From Streptomyces sp. NBC_01304 (GTDB lineage: Bacteria; Actinomycetota; Actinomycetes; Streptomycetales; Streptomycetaceae): DNA of 64,000 nt. Numbering within the stretch: position 1 is the stretch's first letter; every line of letters starts with the position of its first letter. This document shows, in pieces, positions 37,326 to 46,403 of this stretch. The notes beneath the pieces were generated by a model, which saw only the letters and a list, made by a program, of their open reading frames with translations, had not been told where the DNA came from and searched no databases. The stretch lies in assembly GCF_035975855.1 (NCBI RefSeq), contig NZ_CP109055.1, positions 5,394,001-5,458,000 of the forward strand. The letters are read 5' to 3'. The translations under genes were made by a program, and so were the position numbers.

Positions 37326-37570
37326 GCACCACCGAACTGGTCTGGTTCAAGAGCAGCTACAGCGGCGGCTCCGGCGACGACTGCGTCGAAGTCGCCCTCG
37401 ACTGGCGGAAGTCGACGTACAGCGGCGGCGACGGCGACAGCTGCATAGAGATCGCCACCTGCCCCACCACCATCCACGTCCGCGACTCCAAGGACACGAC
37501 GATCCCCAGCTTCCAGGTGGACCCAAGCGCCTGGCAGGCCTTCGTCGGCTACGCCGCCGCCCAGGCCTAG
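37322..37570 (+). CDS. DUF397 protein with internal duplication
   Basis: 82 residues; start overlaps the WhiJ-like stop codon. It contains the DUF397 opening twice: WFKSSYSGGSGDDCVEVAL at residues 8-26 and WRKSTYSGGDGDSCIEIA at residues 28-45. The second copy runs on through HVRDSKDT to the normal end, so a full DUF397 is preceded by half of another. Stop codon shares CTAG with the convergent fucosidase stop. Confidence 0.85.
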   Translation: MSTTELVWFKSSYSGGSGDDCVEVALDWRKSTYSGGDGDSCIEIATCPTTIHVRDSKDTTIPSFQVDPSAWQAFVGYAAAQA

Positions 37571-39108
37571 ACCCGGGACCGGTACAGCCCGAACCGGGAC
37601 AGCCGCACCCGCGACCGCGAGCGCAGCACGCGTACGCGCCACGAACGCGCCCGCACCGGCTTGGGCAGGAGCAGGATGCGGCTCGCCCCGACGGTGCCGG
37701 TCCGGGCCACCTCGGTCCAGCCCCGCGAGGTGCGCGCCTCCACCACGGCCGCCTCGATCTGCTGGCCGTGCCGGATGTCCTCGGCGAGGCGGATGCGGTC
37801 GACCTCGACGGGGCGGGCCAGATCCAGGCGGGTACCGGCGTCCCGGACCCGGGCGCCCCGGGCCAGGTCGACGGGCATCTCCCGGGCCAGGCGCTCCTGG
37901 AACTCGCGCAGCCGGGCCACGTCCGTGTCCGCGAACAGGCCCCGCCGGTCGGGCGGCACATTGACGAGCAGGACCCCGTTGCGGCCGACGGAGCGGAAGT
38001 AGCAGTCGGTCAACTCGTCCACGGGCTTGAGGGTTTGGCCCTCACGATGGAACCAGCCGTTCCGCAGAGAGACATCGCACTCGGCCGGCCACCACTGAAG
38101 ATGCGCGGTCGTCGCGCGGGCCTTCGTCAGGGCACTGCGGCTGCCCATGTCGGGGACCTGGTGGGTGGGTGTCACTTCGGCGAGTCCCTGCCCGGAGTCC
38201 TTCGCGGGCACGACGCTCCACTCGTCCTCGCGGGCGAAGCCGTTCTCGTTGCCGACCCAGCGCACATCAGGACCGGTACTGGCGATCACGGCCTGTGGGG
38301 CCAGTGCGCGGATCAGGGCGAACCAGCTGTCCCAGTCGTACCGCTCGGTCCGGTCCGGCGGCAGGTGCGCCTCGGCTCCGTCGAACCAGACCTCGTGGAT
38401 GGGGCCGTACTCGGTGAGGACTTCGTAGAGCTGGTTGAGCATCACCTCCCCGTAGTCGGTGGCCTCCATGGTGAAGGTGCGCGAGGGGGCGGGCGTGCGG
38501 TCGTCGTCCTCGACGAGGCCGGGAATCGTACGGGCGCTTCTGGCACTGCCGTTGGCGTACACCCCGGTCAGGAGCTGGTTCTCGTCGGCCGGGGAGAGAT
38601 AGACCCCGACCTTGATGCCGTGCCGCCGCATGGAGTCCGCGAAGGACCGCAGCACATTGCCGCGCCCGTCCTGCCAGGGACTCGACGCGACACTGTGCCG
38701 CGAGTAGCGGGACGGGTAGAGCAGAAACCCGTCGTGGTGCTTGACGGTGAGGATCGCGAGCTTGAACCCGCCGTCGCGCAGTGCGCGGGCCCACTGGTCC
38801 GTGTCGAGGGCCGTGGGCAGGAACGCCTCGGGCTCCTCCTCGCCCGTGCCGTGTTCGAGCCCGGTGAAGGTGTTCATGCCGAAGTGCACGAAGGCCGTCC
38901 GCTCCAGGCGCTGCCAGGCGATCTGCCGTTCCGTCGGCCTGACCCGCGCGGCCTTGGCGGTCAGGGCGGCCCCGTCGTCCGTGGCGGTGACCGGGATGCG
39001 GATGCCGGGCTCCGGCCGCCCGTCGACGGCCGGAGCCGCGCCCACGGCGGCGAGACCGGGAACGGTGACGGCCGTGGCGACGACGAATTGGCGACGGCTC
39101 AGTGACAC
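37567..39108 (-). CDS. GH29 alpha-L-fucosidase, Tat-type signal
   Basis: 513 residues from a GTG with GGAG upstream. The N-terminus LSRRQFVVATAVTVPG is a twin-arginine (Tat) signal. GH29 core: FVHFGMNTFTG, ILTVKHHDGFLLYPS, and the nucleophile Asp in VWFDGAEAHL (about residue 242). The C-terminus is a jelly-roll sugar-binding domain. It removes alpha-L-fucose outside the cell. Sited among genes for GDP-fucose and its transfer, it may edit the same glycan. Confidence 0.9.
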   Translation of the reverse strand: MSLSRRQFVVATAVTVPGLAAVGAAPAVDGRPEPGIRIPVTATDDGAALTAKAARVRPTERQIAWQRLERTAFVHFGMNTFTGLEHGTGEEEPEAFLPTALDTDQWARALRDGGFKLAILTVKHHDGFLLYPSRYSRHSVASSPWQDGRGNVLRSFADSMRRHGIKVGVYLSPADENQLLTGVYANGSARSARTIPGLVEDDDRTPAPSRTFTMEATDYGEVMLNQLYEVLTEYGPIHEVWFDGAEAHLPPDRTERYDWDSWFALIRALAPQAVIASTGPDVRWVGNENGFAREDEWSVVPAKDSGQGLAEVTPTHQVPDMGSRSALTKARATTAHLQWWPAECDVSLRNGWFHREGQTLKPVDELTDCYFRSVGRNGVLLVNVPPDRRGLFADTDVARLREFQERLAREMPVDLARGARVRDAGTRLDLARPVEVDRIRLAEDIRHGQQIEAAVVEARTSRGWTEVARTGTVGASRILLLPKPVRARSWRVRVLRSRSRVRLSRFGLYRSRV

Positions 39109-39148
39109 AAGGGCTCCAGGCGTGGGCGGCAGCTGCGGGAGTGAGGGC

Positions 39149-40198
39149 TCAGGACTTGTCGAAATACGGACGTTCCCGATGGCCGTCCTTGTCGTACGCG
39201 TTGTACAGATGTGCCGGAAGTGGCGTGTCCTCGCGCAGCGCCTTGAAGAGCGCCAGGCCCTCCTTCGGGACCATCTCGTAGCGGCCGATGTAGTCGGGGT
39301 GCTCGGTGCACGGCAGCGTGACGATCTTCATGGCGCTCGGCGGGATCGCCCGGGCGCTCTTGAGGAGCGAGTACAGCTCGGCGGGCGAGTCCATCCCGGA
39401 GTCGGCCGTGAGGGACGAAGTCGCCGCGTCCAGGAGGGGGTACACGCGGGTCGGGCTCGTCAGGGTGCCGGTGTCCGTGACCTTGGCGACCAGGTTGCGC
39501 ATGAAGTCCTTCTGGCGCTCGATGCGTTGGAGGTCGCTCTCGTCACTGACGCCCTGCCGGGTGCGGACGAACGTCAGGGCATCCTTGCCCTTCACGAGCT
39601 GACGGCCCGGCTTGAGGGTGATGTGGTACTCGGGCTCGCTGATCGGCTCGGGGACGTCGACCTCGACCCCGCCGACCGCGTTCACGATCCTCTCGAAGCC
39701 GGAGAAGTCGACGACCAGGTGGTGGTCGACGCGGATGCCGCTGAGCTTTTCGAAGGTACGGATGGTGCAGCCCGCCCCGGCGCGCTCGTACGCCCAGTTG
39801 AACTGGGCGAACTCGGCCTTCGTACGGGACTCGTCCTCCGGACGGAGACAGCTGGGGATGTTGACCATCAAGTCGCGCGGGATGCTCGTCATCGAGGCGC
39901 TGCGGCGGTCCCCGGACAGGTGCAGCAGGATCGCGGTGTCGGCGCGGGTGGAGCCCCAGCCGGCCTGGCTGTCCGTGCCGAGCAGCAGGATGTTCTTGGC
40001 CTTGCCCCCGTGCGGGCCCGGATTCGGCCTCGAACCCTGATCGGCGGCGAGGGCACGGGCGGTGGCCTCGTCGGTGCGGATGTTGCTGTCGAGCTTGGCG
40101 TAAAGGAGCCAGCCGACCCCGACGAGCGCGAGCAGGAATGCTCCGGCTCCGATGCCGGTCCTGCGCAGGATCTTCTTCGTACGTTCCTCAAGTGCCAT
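39149..40198 (-). CDS. LytR-CpsA-Psr (LCP) glycopolymer ligase
   Basis: 349 residues. One N-terminal membrane helix (about 15-34), then the LCP domain: NILLLGTDSQAGWGSTRADT, ASMTSIPRDLMVNIP and FVRTRQGVSDESDLQRIERQ, with the conserved Arg/Asp that bind the polyprenyl-pyrophosphate substrate. LCP enzymes attach wall teichoic acid, capsule or arabinogalactan to peptidoglycan. Within this locus it most likely anchors the polymer to the wall. Its last 19 bp are repeated at 35924. The start overlaps the next gene's end by 11 bp. Confidence 0.92.
   Translation of the reverse strand: MALEERTKKILRRTGIGAGAFLLALVGVGWLLYAKLDSNIRTDEATARALAADQGSRPNPGPHGGKAKNILLLGTDSQAGWGSTRADTAILLHLSGDRRSASMTSIPRDLMVNIPSCLRPEDESRTKAEFAQFNWAYERAGAGCTIRTFEKLSGIRVDHHLVVDFSGFERIVNAVGGVEVDVPEPISEPEYHITLKPGRQLVKGKDALTFVRTRQGVSDESDLQRIERQKDFMRNLVAKVTDTGTLTSPTRVYPLLDAATSSLTADSGMDSPAELYSLLKSARAIPPSAMKIVTLPCTEHPDYIGRYEMVPKEGLALFKALREDTPLPAHLYNAYDKDGHRERPYFDKS
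39151..39169 (+). repeat. 19-bp direct repeat, right copy
   Basis: Exact second copy of 35924-35942 at the 3' end of the LCP gene. Confidence 0.7.
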
Positions 40199-41303
40199 GG
40201 GTGAGCAGCCCTTCGATGCCTTCGGCGAATCTGGTGGCCATGCCTTCGACGGTGTAATGGCCCGCGTCGCACCGGCAGGCGCGGCGCAGACCGGAAAGGA
40301 GACGGGGCCGGGTGAGGAGTTCGGCGACCTGGTCGGCGTACGTCTCGTCCCGCGCGACCAGGGCGTTGCGGCCGTGCGTGAGGTAGCCGAACTCGGGCCC
40401 GTGGTAAGGCCATTCGGTGGTGACGAGCGGGGTGCGCAGGGCGAAGGAGTCGACCGCGCACAGGCCCACGGCGCCGGGGACCAGCATCACGTCGGACACC
40501 GCGCCGAGCCGCGCCTTCTCCGCGACGCCCACGTGGCCCGCGTACGCGGCGAACGGCGAGGCCTCCACAAGGCCGCGCTGCTCGCCATCACCCGCGACGA
40601 GCAGTTTGAAGCCCGGTACGCGCGCGGCGATGCGGGCCGCCGCGTCGAGCAGGAACGGGATGCGCTTGAGCTCGTCGAGCCCGCCGACGTACAGCCCGGT
40701 ACGCCCCTGGGTGAGCCCGTACCGGCGCCGCAGCCGCGCCGCCTCGTCCTCGGTGACGGCGTCGCGGGCGGCGGTCAGGGCGGCGGTGTCGAGCGAGTTC
40801 CGCACGACGGTGATGCGCTGCCGGGGCAGTCCGGCCGCCTCCGCGTAGGCGCGGCCCGCGTCGGTGTAGGCGAAGAACCAGCCGGCCCGGCGGGTGAGCG
40901 CGGCCTTGGCCCACTGCTCGGGCCGGCCGTGGGTGGAGACATGGGTCCTGCCGTGGCCCCACAGGCCGATCCGCTCCGGCCGCGTGGCGAGCAGGGGGTA
41001 CAGGCGCAGATGGTGCAGGGACTGCGGCAGCACCAGGGCGTCGCTGCGGCGGGCGAGCTCGCCGAGGCCGCCGTGCCAGATCAGCTCACGCCCCGCGACC
41101 CGGAAGGCACGCTGGCCGAGCGGGACGGCGCCCGGCATCGACAGCGCGGACTGGCGGGCGGCGGAGAGCCCGGTGGGGTTGCCGTGCGCGACGGTCAACT
41201 CGACTGAGTGTGCGGCGAGTTCGGCGCGGAGCCGGTCGAGGAAGGGCAGCCGGTACGCGGTGAGGTAGGGCAGGACGACCGCGACGCGACGGGCCGCGCT
41301 CAT
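40188..41303 (-). CDS. glycosyltransferase (GT4-like)
   Basis: 371 residues. VVLPYLTAYRLPFLDRLRAEL at the start and TGLYVGGLDELKRIPFLLDA in the second half, the latter typical of GT4 enzymes. HGPEFGYLTHGRNALVARDE is the nucleotide-sugar binding region of the C-terminal domain. A GT-B enzyme of cytosolic face. Coupled both to the LCP gene and to the preceding GT4 gene through 4-11 bp overlaps. Confidence 0.82.
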   Translation of the reverse strand: MSAARRVAVVLPYLTAYRLPFLDRLRAELAAHSVELTVAHGNPTGLSAARQSALSMPGAVPLGQRAFRVAGRELIWHGGLGELARRSDALVLPQSLHHLRLYPLLATRPERIGLWGHGRTHVSTHGRPEQWAKAALTRRAGWFFAYTDAGRAYAEAAGLPRQRITVVRNSLDTAALTAARDAVTEDEAARLRRRYGLTQGRTGLYVGGLDELKRIPFLLDAAARIAARVPGFKLLVAGDGEQRGLVEASPFAAYAGHVGVAEKARLGAVSDVMLVPGAVGLCAVDSFALRTPLVTTEWPYHGPEFGYLTHGRNALVARDETYADQVAELLTRPRLLSGLRRACRCDAGHYTVEGMATRFAEGIEGLLTHGT

Positions 41304-42496
41304 GCCCGCGCCTCCCGCCGGGCGGCCCGTCGTGTCGCGGGCACGGGGCGGGTGGACTGGTCCGTCAGCGGGCGGGCGCACAGGTCCGTGTAGAGCCGTT
41401 CGATCCTGGCGAGCCAGACGCTCTCGGCGTAGGCCCGCGCGTACACCTCGCGGCAGCGGCCCCGCAGGCCGGGGAAGCGGGCGGTGGCCTCGGCAAGGAC
41501 CGGACCGAGGGGTTCGCCCTCGCGCACGACCAGGCCCGTCCCCTCGGCCCGCACCGCGAGCGGCACCGAGGAGCCCTCGAACGCCAGCACCGGCACCCCG
41601 GCCGCGAGCGCCTCGCCGTACACCGTGGGCATGCCCTCGTAGCAGCGGCCCGGGAAGACCAACCCGGCGTAACGCGGCAGGAGTTGGGCCACGTCCTCGG
41701 GCGACAGCACGCCGAGGAAACGTACGGACCCGGGAGCCTCGGCCCGGCAGGCCTCCGCCAGCGGGCCGCCGCCGATGACGTCGAGCGGCTGGTCGGACGG
41801 CCAGCGGCGCAGGAGTTCCAGGACGCCCTTCTCCGCGCTGAGCCTGCCGACGTACACCCACCGCCGGCCGGGAGGCGCCGGTGAACTTGCGGCAGCGCGT
41901 ACGAAGTTGGGGATGAGCTGAAGGCGCGCGGCCGGGATGCCGGCCCGTTCGTACGTGGTGCGGCTGAGCTCCGACAGGACGATTGCCTTGTCGGCGCGGG
42001 CGAGCAGCGGGTCGCCGGGCGGGCCCGCCCGGCCGGCCAGGGCGAGCGGCAGGGTGGCGGCGCGCGAGTCCCGGTAGCAGCCGTGGCGCAGACCGGCCCA
42101 GCGGTCGCCGTCGGGGCAGCGGGTGCAGACGGCGCCGTCGCGGTAGAGGAGCGCGTTCGCGCACAGGGGGCGGTAGTTGTGCAGGGTCGTGACCAGCGGT
42201 CCGGCCCAGGAACGCACCCAGGAGCGGCCGAAGTTGGGGAAGAGGTTGTGCACGTGCACGACGTCCGGCGCGAGCTCCCGCAGCCGGGGCCCCGGCGAAC
42301 GGCCGCGCCCGGTGGCGACCGTGGCCGCACTGCGCAGGGCGTATAGGGGCTGCCCGGCGAGTTCGTCGGTGGCGGCGGTGACCTCATGCACCTCGTGGCC
42401 CGCTCGGCGCAGCGCCTCGGCCTGGGCGGCGACCACCAGGTTCTCCCCGCTGGGCGCGCCCGAGCCGTAGCGGCTGTGCACCACCGCGATCCTCAT
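41300..42496 (-). CDS. GT4 family glycosyltransferase
   Basis: 398 residues. N-terminal RIAVVHSRYGSGAPSGENL, VVHVHNLFPNFGRSW, LITTLHNYRPLC-type VTTLHNYRPLCANAL with a Cys cluster (CTRCPDG, CYRD), and C-terminal GRRWVYVGRLSAEKGVLELL and FPGRCYEGMPTVYGEALAAG, the E-x7-E donor-binding motif. Retaining GT4 enzyme of the same operon. The small Cys cluster is unusual but recurs in capsule glycosyltransferases. Confidence 0.85.
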   Translation of the reverse strand: MRIAVVHSRYGSGAPSGENLVVAAQAEALRRAGHEVHEVTAATDELAGQPLYALRSAATVATGRGRSPGPRLRELAPDVVHVHNLFPNFGRSWVRSWAGPLVTTLHNYRPLCANALLYRDGAVCTRCPDGDRWAGLRHGCYRDSRAATLPLALAGRAGPPGDPLLARADKAIVLSELSRTTYERAGIPAARLQLIPNFVRAAASSPAPPGRRWVYVGRLSAEKGVLELLRRWPSDQPLDVIGGGPLAEACRAEAPGSVRFLGVLSPEDVAQLLPRYAGLVFPGRCYEGMPTVYGEALAAGVPVLAFEGSSVPLAVRAEGTGLVVREGEPLGPVLAEATARFPGLRGRCREVYARAYAESVWLARIERLYTDLCARPLTDQSTRPVPATRRAARREARA

Positions 42497-43251
42497 ACGA
42501 GGGCCGCTTCCCTCGCGTCGGACTGCTTGAAGAGCACCAGGTCGCACTGGAGCATCTGGCCCGAGTCCGGGTCGGTGAAGCCGGGCACCATCGACATCAC
42601 GCTCATCCCGAGCTCCCGCTGGGCGTGGCCCAGCGCCTCGTCGAAGAGCGGACCGCCCTCGTAGAGCGGCACGAAGGACGTCTCGGTCTGCAGGCCCACT
42701 ACCTCGTCCAGGTAGTCGCCCGCGCCGCGCAGCACATGGCCCTCGTAGCCCTGTACGTCGAGCTTGAGGAAGACCCGCTCGCCGGGGGCGGTGATCTCCT
42801 CCCACAGCTCGTCGAGGCGCCGCACCTCGGCCTTCTGGCGACCGGTGTACGCGGACCCGGGTGCCGCGGCCCGGTGCCGGGGCAGCATGGGCAGCGCCGA
42901 GCTGCTGGCGCCCGCGTTGCCCGCGACGTTCAGCTCGATGGTGCCGCTGGTGTCACCGAGGGCGTAGGGCAGGACGGTCCAGTACGGGTCCTCTTCGGCG
43001 GCGCGGTGGAGCTGGGCGCGCGCCGCCGTGAGCGGCTCGAACGAGACGATGCGGCCGGTGAATCCGCTGCCGCGAAGGAGCGTGCCGTAGCCGCCGGTGT
43101 GCGCGCCCGCGTCGAGAACCGTGTCGATCTCGAAGCGGTCGAGGAGCCGCACGAGGTGGTCACCGGTGCGGTCCGAGGGGTGGCGCGTGATGTCGATGCC
43201 GAAGCGCTGGGCCAGGACCCGGGCCCGGTGCAGGAGGGTCGGGTGCGTCAT
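42493..43251 (-). CDS. FkbM family methyltransferase (2)
   Basis: 252 residues from the ATG at 43251. VLDAGAHTGGYGTLLRGSGF is the SAM loop, RIVSFEPLTAARAQL the second strand, and FLKLDVQGYEGHVLRGAGD the FkbM signature. It probably O-methylates a sugar of the polymer. Overlaps both neighbours by 4 bases. Distinct from copy 1, so at least two methylations may occur. Confidence 0.87.
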   Translation of the reverse strand: MTHPTLLHRARVLAQRFGIDITRHPSDRTGDHLVRLLDRFEIDTVLDAGAHTGGYGTLLRGSGFTGRIVSFEPLTAARAQLHRAAEEDPYWTVLPYALGDTSGTIELNVAGNAGASSSALPMLPRHRAAAPGSAYTGRQKAEVRRLDELWEEITAPGERVFLKLDVQGYEGHVLRGAGDYLDEVVGLQTETSFVPLYEGGPLFDEALGHAQRELGMSVMSMVPGFTDPDSGQMLQCDLVLFKQSDAREAALV

Positions 43252-44075
43252 GCGGCGCTGCCTTTCGTGGGGGTGGCCTGGCTGCTCAGTACGGCGCGTA
43301 CGAAGCGGGGATGGCCCCACAGCACCCGGCGCCCGATCCGGCGGGGCTCGCTGCACATGCGGAAGAGCCATTCCAGACCGTTGTGCTGCATCCAGAGCGG
43401 GGCCTGCGGCTTGTTGCCGGAGATGAAGTCGAAGGCCGCGCCTACCGCCACGTACACGGCGGGGTGCTCGCGGGCGAGGAGGGCCGCCTCGTGGTCCTGC
43501 TTGGGGGTGCCGAGGCCGACCCAGACGATCTGGGCGCCGCTGGCCGCGATGCGCCGGGCCTGGGACTGCCGTTCCTCTGCGGTGAGTTCACGGAAGGGCG
43601 GGGCTTCGGTGCCGACGATCTGCGCCCGGGGGTAGCGGGCCTTGAGTTCCGCGGTGAGGCCGTCCAGTACGTCCCGCGTGGAGCCGAGGAGGTAGTGGCG
43701 CAGGCCCACCGCCTGGCCGGTGCGGAACACGTCGAGGAGCAGGTCGGGGCCGTAGACGCGGTCGCGGGGGAGGGTGCGGTCGCGGTGGACCAGGCGGTTG
43801 GCCCACACCACGCCTTGCCCGTCCGGGAGGTTGAGGGTGGCGCGGCTGAGTCTGGCTTTCAGGACGCGGTCCTTGTCGGCCAGGGCCAAGGTGTAGGCGT
43901 TGCAGAGGTGGACGTCCGCGGGTTGCCCGCCGGCGGCGAGGCGGATGACTGCGGCGGCGGCTTCCTCGGGGCTCACCGCGGCGATCGGCACGCCTGTGCA
44001 GAGGACTGTGGCGGCTGCCACGCCTGCGCCTGTCGGCGGGAGTTGGGGGCGTCGGTCGGGTGTGGTCGTGGTCAT
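43248..44075 (-). CDS. WecG/TagA/CpsF family glycosyltransferase
   Basis: 275 residues. ATLNLPDGQGVVWANRL and IVWVGLGTPKQDHEAALLA are the family signatures, with YVAVGAAFDFISGNKPQAP. These enzymes add the second sugar (ManNAc or ManNAcA) to undecaprenyl-PP-GlcNAc. That matches the WecA-like gene immediately upstream and the dehydrogenase at 46571 that could provide an acidic sugar. No membrane helix; acts on the inner face. Confidence 0.88.
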   Translation of the reverse strand: MTTTTPDRRPQLPPTGAGVAAATVLCTGVPIAAVSPEEAAAAVIRLAAGGQPADVHLCNAYTLALADKDRVLKARLSRATLNLPDGQGVVWANRLVHRDRTLPRDRVYGPDLLLDVFRTGQAVGLRHYLLGSTRDVLDGLTAELKARYPRAQIVGTEAPPFRELTAEERQSQARRIAASGAQIVWVGLGTPKQDHEAALLAREHPAVYVAVGAAFDFISGNKPQAPLWMQHNGLEWLFRMCSEPRRIGRRVLWGHPRFVRAVLSSQATPTKGSAA

Positions 44076-44078
44076 GTG

Positions 44079-45350
44079 TCAGCCCCTTGCCTGGGCGGGT
44101 GAAGTGGGCTGGGTACGTCGGCGTACGCCGGGCAGGGCGAGTTTGGGCATGGCTACCCGGGTCTTGCGGGGGCCCGCCACCCTTGCTGCCGCCTTTGCGG
44201 CGCCCTGCAACGGGGTGGGGCGGGGGTTGCCGTTCAGCGCACTCGGCACCTTCGCCTGCGCCCACCCGTGCCGCCCTGCGGCACGACTGCCCGCAGGGAG
44301 AGCGGAAGAGGTACGTGCACGGCCGGCCGTGAGGGTGGGAGAGGCGGTCAGCGGGCGCTTGACCACCGCAGTAGCGCCGGAGCGCTTGTACACCGGCACC
44401 TTGAGCAGAGCCCAAACCACCACAACCACCGCCCCCGCCAAGGGAGTTCCACCGTGCGGTCCGACGGCCCCCCGGTGCACCAGCACCCCGGTCAGCGCCC
44501 CCACCAGTGCCAGCGCCCCAAGGACCACCGCCGCGCCCGGGACCGTGAAGCCCAGGCGGCGGAGGCGGTGGGCGATGTGGTCGGTGCCGCCGAGCAGGAC
44601 GGGGCGGCCCGCGCGGCGGCGGGAGAGGAGGACCAGGAGGGTGTCGGCCGTCGCGGCGACCGTGAGGGCGAACAGGCCCACCGCGCTGGGCAGTGCGTCA
44701 TGGCCGGTGTGGACCAGGACGGCCGACGACGCGAGCAGGAAGCCCGTGAAGAGGGAGCCGCAGTCGCCGAGGAAGATGCGGGCCGGATGCCAGTTGAGGG
44801 TGAGGAACCCGGCGAGGGACGCGGCCAGGACCGTCAGGAGCAGGGCCAGACCGGGCAGGCCCTCCGCGGCCGCGCACAGGGCGAGGCCGAGGGCCGTGAC
44901 GACGGCGACCGTGCCCATCGCGCCATCCGAATTGTCCAGCAGGTTGAAGGCGTTGGTGATGAAGACGATCCACGCCACCGCGAGGACACCGGCGGCAGGG
45001 GAGATGTCCGTGCCGTACACCACCACGCCGGCCGCGACCGTCTCCACCAGGAGCCGCGGCCCCGCCGCCAGCGGCCGCAGGTCGTCGACCAGGCCGAGCA
45101 GCGCCACCGCGCCCGCGGCGCCGAGCAGCGTCGCGATGCCGGGGCCGAGCGGCGCGTACCCGGTGCAGGCCACGGTCAGCGTGCCCGCGGCGACCGCGAC
45201 CCCGCCGAGGTGCGGGGTCGGCCGGGCGTGCGCCTTGCGGCCGCCGGGCCGGTCGACCATGCCGGTCCGCAGGGCGAACGCCCGCACGAAGCGGGTGAGT
45301 ACGGCGGTGAGGAGGAGGGCGGAGAGGGCCGCGATGGTTCCGTACAGCAT
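44079..45350 (-). CDS. undecaprenyl-phosphate sugar-1-phosphate transferase (WecA/MraY family)
   Basis: 423 residues. About eleven membrane segments; the D-D motif VALLGLVDDLRPL, FNLLDNSDGAMG, and GDCGSLFTGFLL mark the active site, and DHIAHRLRRLG is the HxxHR loop typical of the GlcNAc-1-P group. It starts the polymer by making undecaprenyl-PP-sugar. The last ~100 residues are an Ala/Arg/Pro-rich soluble tail not typical of the family. 4 bp before the TagA-like gene. Confidence 0.9.
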   Translation of the reverse strand: MLYGTIAALSALLLTAVLTRFVRAFALRTGMVDRPGGRKAHARPTPHLGGVAVAAGTLTVACTGYAPLGPGIATLLGAAGAVALLGLVDDLRPLAAGPRLLVETVAAGVVVYGTDISPAAGVLAVAWIVFITNAFNLLDNSDGAMGTVAVVTALGLALCAAAEGLPGLALLLTVLAASLAGFLTLNWHPARIFLGDCGSLFTGFLLASSAVLVHTGHDALPSAVGLFALTVAATADTLLVLLSRRRAGRPVLLGGTDHIAHRLRRLGFTVPGAAVVLGALALVGALTGVLVHRGAVGPHGGTPLAGAVVVVVWALLKVPVYKRSGATAVVKRPLTASPTLTAGRARTSSALPAGSRAAGRHGWAQAKVPSALNGNPRPTPLQGAAKAAARVAGPRKTRVAMPKLALPGVRRRTQPTSPAQARG

Positions 45351-45365
45351 GGCTGGGGTGTCCTG

Positions 45366-46403
45366 TCAGCCGAGGAGTCTTGAAGGGGTAGTCGGGACTT
45401 CGGTGGCCGGGCCGGGCACGCCGAGCGGCTCGACGGGGCGCAGCGCGTGCGAGGCTTCCGCGATCGTCGCGTCGAGGATGTCGTCGAGACTCCGGCGCGG
45501 CACCCACCCCGTGAGCTCGCGCAGCCGCGTCGTGTCCGGGAGCCGGCGTTCCATGTCCTCGAAGCCGGTCCCGTAGACCTGGTCGTACGGCACGAGCACG
45601 ACCGGCGACCGGCTGCCCGCCCGCGCCACCACGCGGGCGGCGAGTTCGGCGATCGAAGTCTCCTCGGCGGTGCCGACGTTGAAGATCTGGCCGTTGGCCG
45701 CCGGGTGGGCGAGGAGGCGCAGGAGCGCGTCCACGACGTCGGCGACGTGTGCGAAGCAGCGGCGCTGCTTGCCGTCGCCGTGCACGGTGAGCGGTTCGCC
45801 TGCGACGGCCTGGCGGACCAGGCGCGGGATGACCATGCCGTAGGCGGGGCTCTGCCGGGGGCCGACCGTGTTGAAGAGGCGTACGACCGTCACCGGGAGC
45901 CCCAGTTCCCGGTGGTGCGCGAGGGCGAGGATCTCGTCGACCGCCTTGGCCGTGGAGTACGACCAGCGGGCCACGCTGGTCGCGCCGAGGACGCGGTCGG
46001 AGGTCTCGGTGAGCGGTCCGGTGTTCTTGCCGTAGATCTCCGAGGTGGAGGCGAGCAGCAGGCGGCGGCCGTGGCGGTGGGCGGACGCGATGACGTGTTC
46101 GGTGCCGCGGACGTTCGTGGTGAAGGACTTGAGCGGCTGCTCGACGATGAGCCTTACCCCGACGGCCGCCGCCAGATGGACCACCGCGTCGACGCGGCCC
46201 ATCAGTTCGTCCACGAGGCGGTCGTCGAGGACCGAGCCGCGCACGAAGCGCAGCCGCGGGTGCGCCCAGACGGCCGCGAGGTTCGCCTTGTCGCCGGTGG
46301 AGAGGTCGTCGAGCACGACGACGGTGTGGCCCTGGGCGAGCAGCGCCTCGGTGAGGTGCGAGCCGATGAATCCGGCACCGCCGGTGACCAGGTACGTATC
46401 CAT
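45366..46403 (-). CDS. NAD-dependent nucleotide-sugar epimerase/dehydratase
   Basis: 345 residues from the ATG at 46403. TYLVTGGAGFIGSHLTEALL, LLLASTSEIYGKN, and the catalytic WSYSTAKAVDE (Tyr/Lys); RLFNTVGPRQSPAYGMVIPR is typical of UDP-glucuronate decarboxylase/4-epimerase relatives. Specific reaction is uncertain: UDP-xylose synthase, UDP-glucose/GlcNAc 4-epimerase or a relative. First gene of the minus-strand glycan operon; divergent from the dehydrogenase gene. Confidence 0.8.
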   Translation of the reverse strand: MDTYLVTGGAGFIGSHLTEALLAQGHTVVVLDDLSTGDKANLAAVWAHPRLRFVRGSVLDDRLVDELMGRVDAVVHLAAAVGVRLIVEQPLKSFTTNVRGTEHVIASAHRHGRRLLLASTSEIYGKNTGPLTETSDRVLGATSVARWSYSTAKAVDEILALAHHRELGLPVTVVRLFNTVGPRQSPAYGMVIPRLVRQAVAGEPLTVHGDGKQRRCFAHVADVVDALLRLLAHPAANGQIFNVGTAEETSIAELAARVVARAGSRSPVVLVPYDQVYGTGFEDMERRLPDTTRLRELTGWVPRRSLDDILDATIAEASHALRPVEPLGVPGPATEVPTTPSRLLG

